A DNA stretch of 64,000 nt from Escallonia rubra. Its lineage: Eukaryota; Streptophyta; Magnoliopsida; Escalloniales; Escalloniaceae. Below, in pieces: positions 10,801 to 23,560 of the stretch (its first letter is position 1; every line of letters starts with the position of its first letter). Below the pieces are notes generated by a model, which was not told the DNA's origin, made no database searches, and was given only the letters and a program-made list of their open reading frames with translations. Where the stretch lies: contig JAVXUO010002389.1 of the NCBI GenBank assembly GCA_033065855.1, positions 365,001 through 429,000 on the forward strand. The letters run 5' to 3'. Both the position numbers and the translations under genes were made by a program.

Positions 10801-12082
10801 CCGTGTTCCATTTTTTACCAATTCATATGTTCCACTATTTTATGATTCTGATGAAACCCACATACCACCGTCTGATGACTTTACGGCTCCTCCTGAGATG
10901 TCTGCCCGCCCGGTTGATCCTGTTACACCTGCTCAAGGTCCATCATCTGTTTCTGAGGTTACTGAATCTACACATTCCCTTCATGATCATCCACAGCGGG
11001 CACGAAAACCTCCAACTTATCTTCAGGACTTTCATTGTTTTTCTGCTATTATTTATTTTCATGAACCTCAATCTTATCGCGAGGCTAGTTTTGATCCTGC
11101 TTGGCAGCAAGTGATGCACGATGAATTACAGGCACTGGCTAAAACCCATACTTGAGATCTAGTTGATCTTCCTCCTGGAAAAATAGCCGTTGGATACAAA
11201 TGGGTCTATAAAATTAAGACTTGCTCTGATGGCTCCATTGAGCGTCATAAGGCCCGATTAGTAGCAAAGGGTTTTACACAAGAGTATGGAATTGACTACG
11301 AAGAAACATTTGCTCCTGTAGCTCGCCTTACCTTTATTTGTAGTTTACTTGCAGTTGCTGCTGTTCGCGAGTGGCCTTTATTTCAGATGGATGTCAAGAA
11401 TGCATTTCTTAATGGTGATCTCATTGAGGAAGTCTATATGCAGCCTCCTCCAGGATACTTTCATCCTCCGAACAAATTTTGTTGGCTTCGTCGTGCAATA
11501 TATGGTCTCAAAAAAACTCCTCGTGCCTGGTTTTCCAAGTTCGGTTCCACTTTGCAGCACTTTGGTTTTGCATCAAGTGCATATGATTCTGCACTCTTTA
11601 TTCGAAAATCTGCCCAGGGTATCATACTTGTGCTTCTCTATGTGGATGATATGATTATCACAGGCAGTGATCTTGATGGCATTTCTATTCTCAAGGAAGA
11701 TCTTAATCACCACTTTGAGATGAAAGATCTTGGTACATTCAGTTACTTTCTTGGACTTGAAGTTTCCACTGCCTCTGACGGATACTATCTTTCTCAAGCT
11801 AAATATGCTTCTGATCTCATTTCTCGTGCTGGTTTGACTGATAGCAAAACCACATCTACTCCTCTTGAGCCTAATGTGTAAGGCTTACTCCTCTTGATGG
11901 TACACCTCTTCGAGATCCTACTTTGTATCGTACATTGCTTGGCAGTCTTGTGTACTTGACCGTCACTCGCCCTAATATTGCATATGTTGTTCACTTGGTT
12001 AGCCAATTTCTCTCTGCTCCACGTATGACTCATTTTGTCGCAGTCCTTCATATTCTTCGATACATCAATGGTACCTTATTTC
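7634..12082 (+). mobile_element. Copia-1, Ty1/copia LTR retrotransposon, 3' part missing (fossil)
   Basis: The 5' LTR is 7634-7809 (176 bp, TG...CA ends, TATA-like CTATATAAAGG inside). It is followed at once by a primer-binding site TGGTACCAGAGC matching initiator tRNA-Met. Parts in order are gag from about 8.4 kb, a protease motif near 9.5 kb, integrase at about 9.9-10.7 kb, reverse transcriptase at about 11.2-11.9 kb with a YVDDM motif, and the start of RNase H. The short LTR and gag style suggest the Ale/Retrofit lineage, but this is uncertain. It is broken in several places (about half a dozen) and its right end is replaced by Copia-2, so no 3' LTR is visible. It starts 58 bp after the fructokinase stop codon. 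Confidence 0.88.
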
Positions 12083-13154
12083 TGTTGACTTGTTGATTTT
12101 GATGATTTCAGACTTATCTTCTCTGACATTAATCTAACAATATTATTAAGATAAACATTTCAGAATTTATCTTAATCAAACAAAGACAAGACCTTGATAT
12201 GGACAAAGCTTGAATTTGGACTTGGTTGGACTCGGGATTTAAAGACTTGGACTACATTGAAGACGCAAGAACTTGAATTCTATTTTTTCCTTGTTAGTTT
12301 TTCTAAGTCTTTCTTAAAAGATCTAACAGAAATTCTAGTAAAGAACCAAACTACGACTTTCAGTCGAAGCCAAGACTTTCAGTCGAAGCGAAGACTTTCA
12401 GTCAAAGCCAAGACTTTCAGTCGAAGCCAAGACTTTCAGTCGAAGCTAAGATTTTTAGTCGAAGCTGTGACTTTCAGTCGAAGCTAAGATTTTTAGTCGA
12501 AGGCTAATCTTTTAGTCGAAGCAAAACTTTTAGTCGACTCAACCTCTTGTTTTAGTCGAATCCTTCTTTTTGGACTTTCCCTTCCTAACGGTTCACTATT
12601 CGTTACTTGTATAAATAGGGGTCCTTGAAAGCATTTAATGCTCTCTCTTGTGAACTTTTTTCTTACTCTAAAAACTCTTTCATCTTAATCTCTTATTCTC
12701 ATCTATTCTCTATTGAGTGAGTTTACCTTTGAGAAAGTTCTTTGTAAGCTTCTTGGTTTGGTTCTTGAAAGAATATAGATCTTCCCACCTAAGAAAGCTT
12801 AGTCTTTAAATTTTCATTGTAACATTTGCTCAAGGAGGAGCTTGTTTATTGTATTCAAATTGTAAATCTCTTTTCATTTGTAAACTGTTGGAAACCTTGG
12901 AAGGGTTTCAGAAATTGTATTGCGGTTTGAGCTAGCACCCGAAGCTAGTTGGTTTAGTGAAAGGCTCGAGTAGGTCTCCTTTGCGTGGAGTGCTCGAGGA
13001 CTGGACGTAGGCTGGTGGGGCCGAACCAGTATAAATCTCTATGTTAAATTTATTACTGATATATCTGTCATTGCTTTGTAATCTCATTTTTAAATTATAC
13101 TCAAAGCTGTAAAACACCTATTCACCCCCCTCTAGGTGTATTTAGGGACCTACA
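12083..13154 (+). repeat. Copia-2 5' LTR
   Basis: Starts TGTTGACTTGTTG and ends GGGACCTACA just before the primer-binding site. It contains a TATA-like TATAAATAGGGG near 12610 and an internal minisatellite (separate entry). Confidence 0.75.
12352..12560. repeat. minisatellite in the Copia-2 LTR
   Basis: A ~19-bp unit close to GACTTTCAGTCGAAGCCAA is repeated about ten times with drift toward TTTTTAGTCGAAG. Related AGTCGACT palindromes reappear downstream of the RNase H region (18130-18285), so the same motif marks both ends of the element. Confidence 0.75.
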
Positions 13155-16100
13155 AGTGGTATGAGAGCCATGTGCTCTGGTATTTTTTTGTGACTTAATC
13201 GTCAAGAGCTAAAGATCGTGTTATGGAAGAAGGATCAGCAACCACAAGGCCACCCTTGTTGAAGAATGACAACTACTGCTACTGAAAAAATCGTATGAGG
13301 AATTTTCTGAGGCAGGATATACATGTGTGGTATGTTGTTGAAAATGGTCTTATAATTCCGATGAAGGATGGACCGGATGGAACCAAGATTCCGAAAGGGA
13401 ATTCTTGAAATAGACACTCATGAGGCGCAGCTTTTCTCCATGGATGATAAAGCTAAGAACATTACCAGCTGTGGCCTTGACATAAATGAGTACAATCGAG
13501 TCTTAGCATGTGAGACTGCTAGAGAAATATGGAGGTTGTTGGAGGTTACTCATGAAGGAACAAATCAAGTAAAAGAGACCAAGATCAACATGTTGGTCCA
13601 ACAATATGAGGCCTTCAAGATGAAGGAGCACGAGTCCATAAATGAAATGTACTCCAGATTCACATTCATTATAAATGGACTGAAGCTTTTGGGTAAAATC
13701 TACCCAGAAAAAGAAGTTTTCCGAAAAGTTCTCAGATCTCTTCCAAATAGATGGGAAGCAAAACTCACAGCCATTCAAGAGGCAAAGGATTTGAATGTGC
13801 TAAAGCTTGAAGAATTGGTGGGTTCTCTAATGACTCATGAAATTACAATGAAAATTCATGACGAAGAAGAAACCACCTCCAAAAAGAGGAACTTAGCTCT
13901 TAAAGCTGAGACCTGTCATGAACCTTCAGAAAGCAGCGACGATTCTCATCCTGAAATGGCTCTCATCACTCGAAAGTTCAAGAAAGAAATCCTACAAACC
14001 AATCATATCAGAGAAATAGCGGTGATTAGAATGTAAAGGAAAATCCTGATGCCTGCTATGAATGCGGCAGAACTGGGCACATCAAAAAATACTGTCCGCA
14101 ACTCAAGAACAAGACTGCAAGCAGCAACAGTCAAGATTTCAAAGAAAAGAAGTTCAAGTCCAAAAAAGCTCTGCTAACTTGGGATGACTTTGATGAAAGT
14201 GACAAAGAAATTAGCGAAGATAATGAAGTAGCTCAACTTTGCTTCATGGCCAAAGATGATAATTCCAAGGTAATCCTTGAAAATCTTGATTATAATGAAC
14301 TCAAGTTAGCTTTTCTAGAACTCAGTGAAAATTATGAAAAGTTAAAAGTTAAAAATGTCAATCTAAAAAATAAGGCTCTTTCTTTGATAAATATTGTTGA
14401 AGAGTTGGAAGGCGAAAAGGAAGAGTTTCAAGAAAATATTGAACTTTATATTTCTGAAAATACTTCTTTAGAAAATAATCTGAATGCTTCTAAGAAGGAA
14501 AACTCTCTTTTGTCTTCTGAAATCCAATCTCTCCGAGGAGTAAAAGTTCCAGTTGAAAAAGAATTCTTAAAATCTCAACTGGAAGATATTTTTATACAAA
14601 AAATTAATTTAGAAAAAGGAGATTAAAGATCTAAATTTTACCCTTTCAAAATTTACCCAAGGAAGAGAGAATTTGGATATTCTTTTGGGAAGACAAAGAT
14701 GTGTTTTTGAGAAAAGTGGAATCGGATACGATCCTTCAAAGAAGCAAAAGGATTATAAAAATTTCTTTAACAAAAATTTAGCTTCTTGCTTTCCATTCAC
14801 ACTCTGTACAGTATGTAACAAGAAAGGACAATTAGTTAAAAATTGTCCTTTTAATGTTATTAAAAATCAGTCATTCTCTTCTATTACAAAGAATAAAATG
14901 AAACAAGTTTGGGTGCCAAAACCTTGTTTATCTAATCTTCCAGGACCCAAGAAAGTGTGGGTACCTAAAGGAACGAAACCAGAATCTATTGTAGGTATGC
15001 TTGAAATCAAGGGTAGATTACAACAAATGGATTCTCGACAGCGGATGTTCAAGACATATGACAGGTGACCGCTCTCTTTTCTCACATATCACCCCGAAAA
15101 ATGGAGGGCTTGTTACCTTTGGAGACAACTCAAATGGAAAGATCATTGGTAAAGGTAAAATTGGCACCGGTTCCATATCTATCGATAACGCATCTTTGGT
15201 TGACGGTTTGAAGTTCAATTTGATAAGTATCAGTCAACTAATCGATAGTGGACACAAAGTTCAGTTCGAAGGCGACCAATGCCTTATCGGTCATGCCTCA
15301 GATGGAGGTACCTTGGTTGGTAAGAGAGATGGTAATATCTATACTCTATCTTTTGATGCATCTGACTATTCTTGTGAAGTGTGTCTTTCTGTTCAGCATA
15401 ATGATATTTGGTTGTGGCATCGTGGATTAGGTCATGTTCACATGGATCTAATCAAGAAACTTCTCTTGAAGGACCTTGTCAGAAGCTTACCAAAATTAAG
15501 GTTTATCAAGGATAAAGTTTGGGATGCCTGTCAATATGGTAAACAGTCAAAAACATCTTTTCAAGCCAAAAATGTTGTTTCCACCTCTCGCCCTCTTCAA
15601 TTCCTTCATTTAGATCTTTTTGGCCCTACGAGAAATGCCAGCCTAGGTGGAAAATTTTATGCTTTCGTCATTGTTGACGATTTCTCCAGATATACCTGGG
15701 TTCTTTTTCTAACTCATAAGGATGAAGCGTTTGAAAAATTCTTCAGTCTTGTTAAGCAGCTTCAAAATGAGAAGGAGTTGAAGCTTGTAAAAATTCGAAG
15801 TGATCATGGCGGTGAATTTGAAAAATATTTTATTCCTTTTTGTATTCAAAATGGCATTTCACATGAGTTCTATTCTCCTCGGACACCTCAACAGAATGGG
15901 GTTGTAGAGAGAAAGAATCGTACTCTGTAAGAAAGGGCCAGAACCATGCTTCATGAAAACTCTCTGCCAAAATATTTTTGGGCCGAAGCCGTCAGCACTT
16001 CCTGTTACATGTTGAACAGAGTACTCATTAGACCGATTCTTGATAAAACTCCTTATGAATTGTTCTCAAATCGAAAACCAAAAATTGATTATTTCAAGGT

Positions 16101-18129
16101 TTTCGGTTGCAAATGCTTTATTTTGAACAATTGTGAGAACTTGGGAAAGTTCGATGCGAAATTTGACGAGGGAATATTTCTTGGTTATTCATTAAAAAGT
16201 AGAGCATATAGAATCTATAACCGTAGAACTATGACAGTTGAAGAATCTATGCATGTAGTATTTGAAGAATCTAATGTTGAAAAACCAAGCAAGAATGCAA
16301 GTGATGACCGTGAAGAACTCTCCCTAGACCTGAACAACAAACTTAACGTATCCTCAACTGAGGGGGAGTGTTCAACATCTTCTCACCATAATAGTGATGA
16401 GAATCTGCCACTTCCAAAAAGCTGGAGATACTCTTCCAGTCATCCATTAGAACAAGTCATAGGTAATGTGGAACGCGGAGTTACAACTCAGTCTACAGTA
16501 AATCTTTTTTGTGTGGAATTTTCTTTTCTTTCTCAAATAGAGCCTAAAAATATTTCAGAGGCTCTAAACGATTCTGAGTGGATTCTTGCCATGCAAGATG
16601 AATTGAATCAATTTGAGAGAAGCGATGTTTGGTCACTAGTTCCGGCTCCTGTTCAACAAAAGGTCATTGGAACAAAGTGGGTTTTTTGAAACAAACTTGA
16701 TGAAAATGGCCATATTGTTCGTAACAAGGCTAGACTAGTTGCTCAAGGATACAATCAAGTCGAAGGGGTTGATTTTGATGAAACCTTTGCCCCAGTCGCT
16801 CGACTTGAAGCTATCCGAATACTTTTGGCATTTTCATGTCATATGAACTTCAAACTTTTTCAAATGGACGTGAAAAGTGCTTTCTTGAATGGGGTAATAC
16901 AGGAGGAAGTTTTTGTTAAACAACCTCTCGATTTTGAAAATGAAAAATACCTCAATCATGTTTTTAAGCTGAAAAAGGCTTTGTACGGTCTTAAACAAGC
17001 TCCTCGAGCTTGGTACGATCGTCTTAGCAGCTTCCTCATTGATCATGGATTCTCTCGTGGCAAAGTCGATACTACTCTCTTTACGAAAATTCGTAATTCG
17101 CATATTTTAATAGTTAAAATATATGTTGATGACATTTTTTTTGGTGCCACTAACAATGATCTATGCCAAGAGTTTGCTAAGAATATGCGCAGGGAATTTG
17201 AGATGAGCATGATGGGTGAACTTACCTTTTTCCTTGGACTTCAAATCAAGCAGTCAAAAGAAGGAATTTTTATAAGTCAGTCTAAGTATACACGGGAACT
17301 TTTGAAAAGGTTTGGCTTGGATAATGCTAAACCTAGAGGTACCCCTATTTCTCCCAGCGTTAATCTTATCAAAGATGAAAATGGTAAAGATGTGGATAAC
17401 AAACTTTTTTGTGGTATGATTAGTAGTCTACTTTATCTTACTGCTTCTATACCTGACATAATGTTTAGTGTATGCATTTGTGCCTATTTTCAAGCCTGTC
17501 CCAAAGAATCTCATCTTTCTGTTGTTAAACGTATTTTTAAATATCTCTCTGGCACCTTAAACTTAGGTCTTTGGTATCCTCATAGTTCCTCACTTGATCT
17601 GGTAGGATTTTCTGTTTCTGATTCTGATTATGCGGGATGTCTTGTTGATCGAAAGAGTACTAGTGGCACTTGTCAGTTCCTCGGAGATGCTTTAGTGTCG
17701 TGGCACAGTAAGAAACAAACATCTGTGGCTCTCTCCACAGCTGAAGCGAAATATGTTGTAGCTGGAAGCTGTTGTGCCCAAGTACTATGGATGCGTCAAA
17801 CTTTACAAGATTTTGGTGTTTCAATAGACCATATTCCTATCATGTGCGATAGTAGCAGTGCTATAGACATTAGTAAAAATCATGTCCAACACTCGCGCAC
17901 TAAGCACATCGATATTCGTCACCACTTTCTCCGACATAATGTTCAAAAAGGGTTAATAGAACTCAAGAAAGTTGGCTCTGAAGATCAGCTCGCATATATC
18001 TTTACAAAACCCTTAGCTGAATCCTCCTTCTGTTCTCTTCGTCGTTGATTAGGAATGTGTGATCTTAGCTAATTTTCTTTACCGAAATCTTTCTCTTTGA
18101 ATTCTCAGTCTTGCTTCTGATGTTTCTCT

Positions 18130-18285
18130 TTCTCTTGGTCGACTAAAAGTCTTGTTTCAGTCGATTAAAAGTCATGTTTCAGTCAACTAAAAGTCATGTT
18201 TCAGTCGACTAAAAGTCTACTTTTAGTCGACTAAAACCTTTTCAGTCGACTGAAAGTCATGTTTCAGTCAACTAAAAGTTCGTTG
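18130..18285. repeat. AGTCGACT-containing tandem repeat after Copia-2 pol
   Basis: About seven copies of a ~19-21-bp unit near TCGACTAAAAGTCATGTTTC, several with a perfect AGTCGACT palindrome. It lies between the RNase H end and the downstream open region and is related to the minisatellite in the 5' LTR. Confidence 0.7.
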
Positions 18286-18409
18286 CCTATAAATACGTCC
18301 CCTTTTTTTCACTTTCACTTTTTACTGTTCCCTTTATCACTGTTTGTCTTTCGTTTTCACAGTCTCTTCTCTTCTTCTCTCTCTTGTCCACCTGTCACTT
18401 CAAGGACTC

Positions 18410-19017
18410 ACATGGATTCCAACCCACGTCCTCGTAGTCATCGTCGTCTTGTCGTTGACTCTGACGATGAATCTGACGTGGCTCCTGCCTCTACTGTTGC
18501 TCCACCTGCTTCTGCTGCTCCACCACCGCCATCCACCCGCCGCCGCACTCGTCAAACATCATATGATGCTCCGTCATCTTCAGGTACTGTTGTTCCTCCT
18601 CCTCCTCCTCCTGTTGCCTCTTCTTCATCTGCTCCTCCACCAACATGTCCACCTTCTACCTGCCCCTATACTTCCCCTACCGATATACTTCACATTCCCC
18701 ATTTCTTTCCGACTGTCGACGACCAAATCACCTACTATACAAATTTCGTCAATCGGGAAATCGTCCACGGTCGTCCAAATGATGTCAATCTAATGACTCA
18801 ACTTTGTCTTACAGGCCTTTTTGAGCAAATGGGTTGCCTCTCCATTCTCTCTCCACCTTCCATTTATTACCCTGCCCTTGTCCGCATGTTCTACTCCAAC
18901 ATGCATTTTACTCCTCAATCACGACTTGCACTTAGGCTACATATGTCCTCCGTGTGCATCACAATTTTAGGTTTGGACACTCAACTTTTGGTAAGAAATA
19001 ATTACCAGCTCAAGTAG
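18410..19017 (+). other. extra open region downstream of Copia-2 pol, plant transposon protein-like (fossil part)
   Basis: A Pro/Ser/Ala-rich N-terminal half (DSDDESDV, poly-Pro stretches) is followed by a globular part with the pattern ALVRMFYSNM ... L..HMSSVCITILGL. This resembles the putative plant transposon protein family (the LVREFYAN...LG pattern; PF20167 as I remember it), which is often carried by LTR elements. The region is cut at its right side by the junction with CACTA sequence. The family assignment rests on motif similarity only. Confidence 0.45.
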
Positions 19018-20092
19018 GTATATTTAAGCCTTGATGATTTGTCAATGCAAATAAGGTGAGGACATGAGGACATCTTAGGGTAACGTTAGGGAGAAGTATA
19101 ACTGTTTGCAAAGATAAAAAATAGGTTTGGAGTGTGTTAGTGAAAAGTGTAAGGGGCTAGACACAGCGTATTTCGAAACCGAAATATGGGAACAAAAACA
19201 AGTCATAATCTAATCTTTTCACATAAGACTTGTGAAAGACACAGTCACTCATTTTAAACCAAGAATAAATACTTACAATTAAGGAATATGAGCACTAGAC
19301 AACTTTTTATTCATTTTGTTCATTGTAAACGAATTTATACAACTAATACTCTTTTTCAGGTTGTGATCGATAAAGGTAAACAAGTAACAATTGTGGGCAG
19401 AGAGATGTTGTGCAGGCTTCGGAGCAAGGATCTTGACTTATACTTTTGTAGTTTCAATGAAACTTGTAACTTTATTTTTGGGATTTGTACAATGTGATTT
19501 ATTGTATTTAGTGAACATGTAATTTGTTGTATTTAGTGTTAGTTGGTGGTGTATATGAATTAAATTTTATTTGTATCAGTTGGAATTTAGTAAATGATGA
19601 ATCTTAGTTTAAGAATTAAATTGTTGTTGGATTGGTTGGTTAGGGTTAATCGTTTGAAACATGTTTGAATTTATAAAAAAATAGCTAAACTGAAAAATAG
19701 CCCTTTTTAACTTTTTAGCGACAAAATTTCGTCGCTAAAAGTCCTTCTACGGATCAATAAACGTTTTTAGAGACAGATTTTTAGAGACTAAAGACTTTTA
19801 GCGACGGAAATTACGTCTCTAAAAGTTTTTTTTTTTTTAGAAATTTAGAAATTAAAAAATATAGAAAATACCTTTAGCGACGGAATTTTCCGTCTCTAAA
19901 AGTAATTAATTCCGTCGGTAAAAAGTGATTTTTTCCGACGGATCATCAAATTTCGTCGCAAAACTTTTAGTAATGGGATTATAGGCAACAGATTTTTAGC
20001 GATGGACAGTCCGTCACTAAAGGTCTTTAGTAACGGATATCCACTTTTAGCAACGGAAAATTCTGTCGCTAGAAGTGATTTTTCTTGTAGTG
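19018..20092 (+). mobile_element. CACTA-1, right-end fragment
   Basis: The right end reads TTTTTCTTGTAGTG at 20092, the inverted form of the CACTACAAGAAAAA terminus. Before it, about 19720-20080 holds at least ten subterminal motifs of the TTTTAGCGACGG / CCGTCGCTAAAAG type in both orientations. Around 19360-19500 an acceptor-like CAG is followed by a short exon-like stretch and a T-rich 3'UTR-like region, perhaps the end of an internal gene. No left terminus is seen before Copia-2, so the element is truncated on its left side, near 19.0 kb. Confidence 0.75.
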
Positions 20093-22124
20093 TATATTCG
20101 TCAAATTGGCTTGGAAATCCTTTTGCACTTCACTAAGGATAAGGACCAAGTCACCAAGCTGAGTGAATTCTTTAGCCATTAGGATGTGCCGGAGTTCTCC
20201 CCCTGATGCCAGAGTTCGGTCTCGATGCCAAGGCCTCTTACCAACTAGGCAAGACAATATTTTGGACTTTTTCAGAATTTTCAACTTTTTTCCTTCTTTC
20301 TTTTGATTTTTCTTTTTTGTTTTAAAATGTTTTCCCCTAGGAATTGAATGGAAAGACAAGATGACCCAAGCTAGGAAACTAGCGCCTTAGATAGAACCAC
20401 GAAGTCAGATAATGCACATTATAAGCACACAACAACATCATTAAAAAACAATTAAACCAGTCGGTTTATACCTTGCAAAAAAAGGGGTTCAGACGAACCA
20501 ATCAGTTGAGCGTTGCAAGAAACATGGCTTCTGATGAACGTGGGCTTTCGGTTTCCCATCCAGTTTGGCGATGCAAAAAATATAGGTTCTGATGAACCGT
20601 CCGGTACACCTCGTGGGCTTAGGCCTGTTGGTCAGTACTTCATTTTGTTAGGATTTCAGAGGTGACAATTGGAGAACCGTCCAACTGACCAGTGATGGAA
20701 TTTTTGGTTTATTTTAGGGGGAAAAACCGACCGGTTTAGCTTTGCACAAATATTAATTGCTAACTTACCGTCCAGTTTACCGATTAGGTAAACTTGCTGG
20801 TTGGTCAGAAGCCCCTTTTCTGCAATCTGCCTTAAGCGAGATTACCGATAAGAGTATTGAATAGTGTCCTATTTCCCAACCGATATGCCATATTCCTGGC
20901 AGGTGGGTAGACCACAAAAATGGTCAGGGTGTGTGGTTTTCTCTAACTCCGGGTGTAACGTCACTCCCTCAGGTTAAATTCTATGATATACCTCTCACCC
21001 ATACACTACAGGAAAAAAGACTTTTAGCAACGGAAATGGCCCTACATCAGTCGCCAAAAACTTTTAGCGACGGACACCCCGTTGCTAAAAGTTCGTTGCC
21101 TATAACCCCATTACTAAAAGTTTCGCGACGGAAAATATGACTTTTAGAGACGAACGTACTAATAAAATTAGCGACAGAATATCCGTCGCTAAATATAGTT
21201 TATGTATTTTAATTTATTTTCTTTTTTCATAAATAATCTATTACGTAAAATATTTAGCAACGGCACAATTCGTCGTCGAAAGTTTTAACGACAAACATTG
21301 TTCCGTTGCTAAAGAATATTCAAAAATTGATGACTTTTAGGGACAGAATATACATCGCTAAAAGTCTGTCATTTAAAACTTTAGCGACGGAAAATTCATT
21401 TATTCACAGAATAAGTAAGACTTTTAGCGACGGTATAAATCCGTAGCTAAAAGTCAGCTAATTTTAAAAATATATTTTTAATTTTTTTATACCTTAACCT
21501 GTAATTACAAATTCTCAACAATCGTTCTCAATCTAGCAAATATTTCTCAATATACATTAGGGTTAAATAATTGCTGACTCGTCAGCAATTATTTAACCAT
21601 AAAATAGACACAACATATATAGATAAAGATCGATTCTATACTAATGGAAAAATAAAATGTATACAAAGTTCAGGTGGGCACGGGAGTGGGGTACAATAGA
21701 GGGGAAGGTAGTACAAGAGGGGGGGGGGGGGGGGTCGCACGGGAGCAGGATACAAATAGCTAGGATGGGAAGGGTTGATCAGGGGTCGGTGAGTCATGGA
21801 TCTAGATCATGCTGATCGTCCTCGTCCACAATGGTACTGTGATCCGGATCCAGCTCGGCATGTCCAGTAGCACTGCCCTGCATGTAAAGACACGGACACA
21901 TTAATCTCGATAGCAATTGTATATAGTGTTTACTAAACTTATATAGTGGTTGTAACTGATTATGTGTTGTGATCATCCTATACACCTCCGAAGCAATGCG
22001 ACGAATCTCGTCTTCGTGTAACGACGATCACTCCACAATCGGTGTCTGCATCTGCAGAGGGGCAGCGGGTGGGCGGGGATGCTCTTATCACGCCACGTGC
22101 AGTCATACCGGGCAAGCCGCGTAC

Positions 22125-22630
22125 GCGGCCTAATTAAAACTGATCAACCCTAATTAATTCTTAATTAAACTCTAGTTTACACTAATTAATCTTAATTAAA
22201 CCCAACTAACTATGATTAACCCTAATTAGCCCTAACAAACATTGATTAACCCTAATTTATTGTTAATTTAATCTCTAATTAGCCCTAATTACCCCCTCAT
22301 TAACCTAATTAAACCCTAATTACAAATCGTAGACAAATCCTAATTAATCCCAATTAGGGTAATTAACCGTAATATGCTCTAATTAGGCTCAATTAGCCCT
22401 AAGTATTCCAAATTAGCCCAAATTAAACCCTGAATAACACTAATTAAGTCTAATTAAACGCAATTAACTGTATTAACCCTAAATAGCTCAAATTAGCCCT
22501 AATTGCCCCTAACTAACCCTAATTAACACATTAACTTTAATTCACCTTAATTAGCTCAGAATTAAACCCTAATTAACAATAATTAAGTCTAATGAAACCC
22601 AATTAACTCTAATTAACCCTATTTAGCTCT
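22125..22630. repeat. telomere-like CCCTAATTAA array, left arm
   Basis: About fifty degenerate units of 8-12 bp around CCCTAATTAA (variants AACCCTAATTAGC, AACCCAATTAA). It is the mirror of the TTAATTAGGG array at 23175-23560 in the same CACTA element. Confidence 0.8.
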
Positions 22631-23174
22631 CTCGTGTTCCAGTACCTTGTTTGCGTGATTTTAGGGAGAGAGAATGGAATTCCCTTCATGGTTCGTCTAA
22701 CCATCAAGTGAAGTTGGAAGATTCAGAGGTACAAGGATGCTTAATATTAAAGAGCCCAAATGTTTGGCTTTTATACATGACCCAGTACTGTGTATCTAGT
22801 TGGAAATCATCCTAAAATGTCCACAACTCCCTTTTCTTTCCACTGATTTGTAGTTGCTTTTATCTATTTACGTTTCGGTACAAAATCATTTGGTTAAGTT
22901 AACTTGAGTTGAGAAAATCATCATTCCTAAATCTTTTAATATCTAACGATCCACCAAATCAGGATTCTCAAGTAAATTTGGTGCTTTTGGTTGGTAAATT
23001 AGGGACTCAAAAATTTTCCTTAGCTTTTCATGTTGAACCATCTCATCTAATTAAGATCTTGTCTTTCGAGACTTCAGATAAAACTTTTGGCTCACAACTC
23101 TCTATGTCTGCAAAAGAGAAGACTTTCTAAGACAAAAGGTCTTTCTCAGCCTGTCGCAGACATTTCATGCCCTT
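22631..23174. other. spacer between the inverted arrays
   Basis: Ordinary-looking sequence with no recognised family. A short open frame at 22909-23130 (+) has no similarity I recognise. It could be host sequence carried by the CACTA element, but nothing shows this directly. Confidence 0.4.
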
Positions 23175-23560
23175 CATTGTTCCTAGGATTAATTAGTGTA
23201 AACTAGAATTTAATTAATAATTAGTTAGTGTTAGTCAATTTTAATTAGGGTTAATTAGGACCGATTAGAGCTAATAAGTGTCAATTCTAGCTAAATAGAG
23301 TTAATGCTAATGAGGGCTAATTCGAGCTAAATAAGGTTAATTAGAGTTAATTGGGTTTAATTAGACTTAATTATTTGTTTATTAGGGTTTAATTAAGATC
23401 TAATTAAAGTTATTTAGAGTTAATGTGTTAATTAGGGTTAATTAGGGCTAGTTAGGGCTAATTGAGTTAATTAGTGTTAATTAGAGTTTAATTAAAAGTT
23501 AATTACGATCAATTAGGGTTAATTTAAGTTTAATTAGTGTTAATTAAAGTTACAACATGT
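23175..23560. repeat. telomere-like TTAATTAGGG array, right arm
   Basis: About forty degenerate units around TTAATTAGGG, reverse complementary to the left arm. The two arms could pair into a long imperfect hairpin with the 0.55-kb spacer as loop. Confidence 0.8.

Larger units (their letters stand above)
12083..18990 (+). mobile_element. Copia-2, SIRE/Maximus-type Ty1/copia element, lacking 3' LTR (fossil)
   Basis: It interrupts Copia-1 within the RNase H region. A 1072-bp 5' LTR (12083-13154) is followed by a primer-binding site TGGTATGAGAGCC at 13157. Parts in order are a long gag (about 13.2-14.9 kb) with two CCHC zinc knuckles and a coiled-coil stretch, a protease with DSGCSRHMTGD (about 15.0 kb), integrase (about 15.4-16.3 kb), RT with YVDDIF (about 16.7-17.4 kb) and RNase H with the DRKSTSGT motif (to about 18.05 kb). 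An additional downstream open region follows. Long gag and ~1-kb LTR fit the SIRE/Maximus lineage. It is broken in about five places, and its 3' end and 3' LTR are missing. It must be younger than Copia-1, which it splits. Confidence 0.88.

Noticed and set aside
18344-18793. Leucine-rich 149-residue frame
   Set aside because: It is the out-of-frame shadow of the Pro-rich region downstream of Copia-2.
22125-22630. Interstitial telomere
   Set aside because: The unit is CCCTAATTAA with heavy drift, not CCCTAAA, and a mirror-image array lies in the same transposon.
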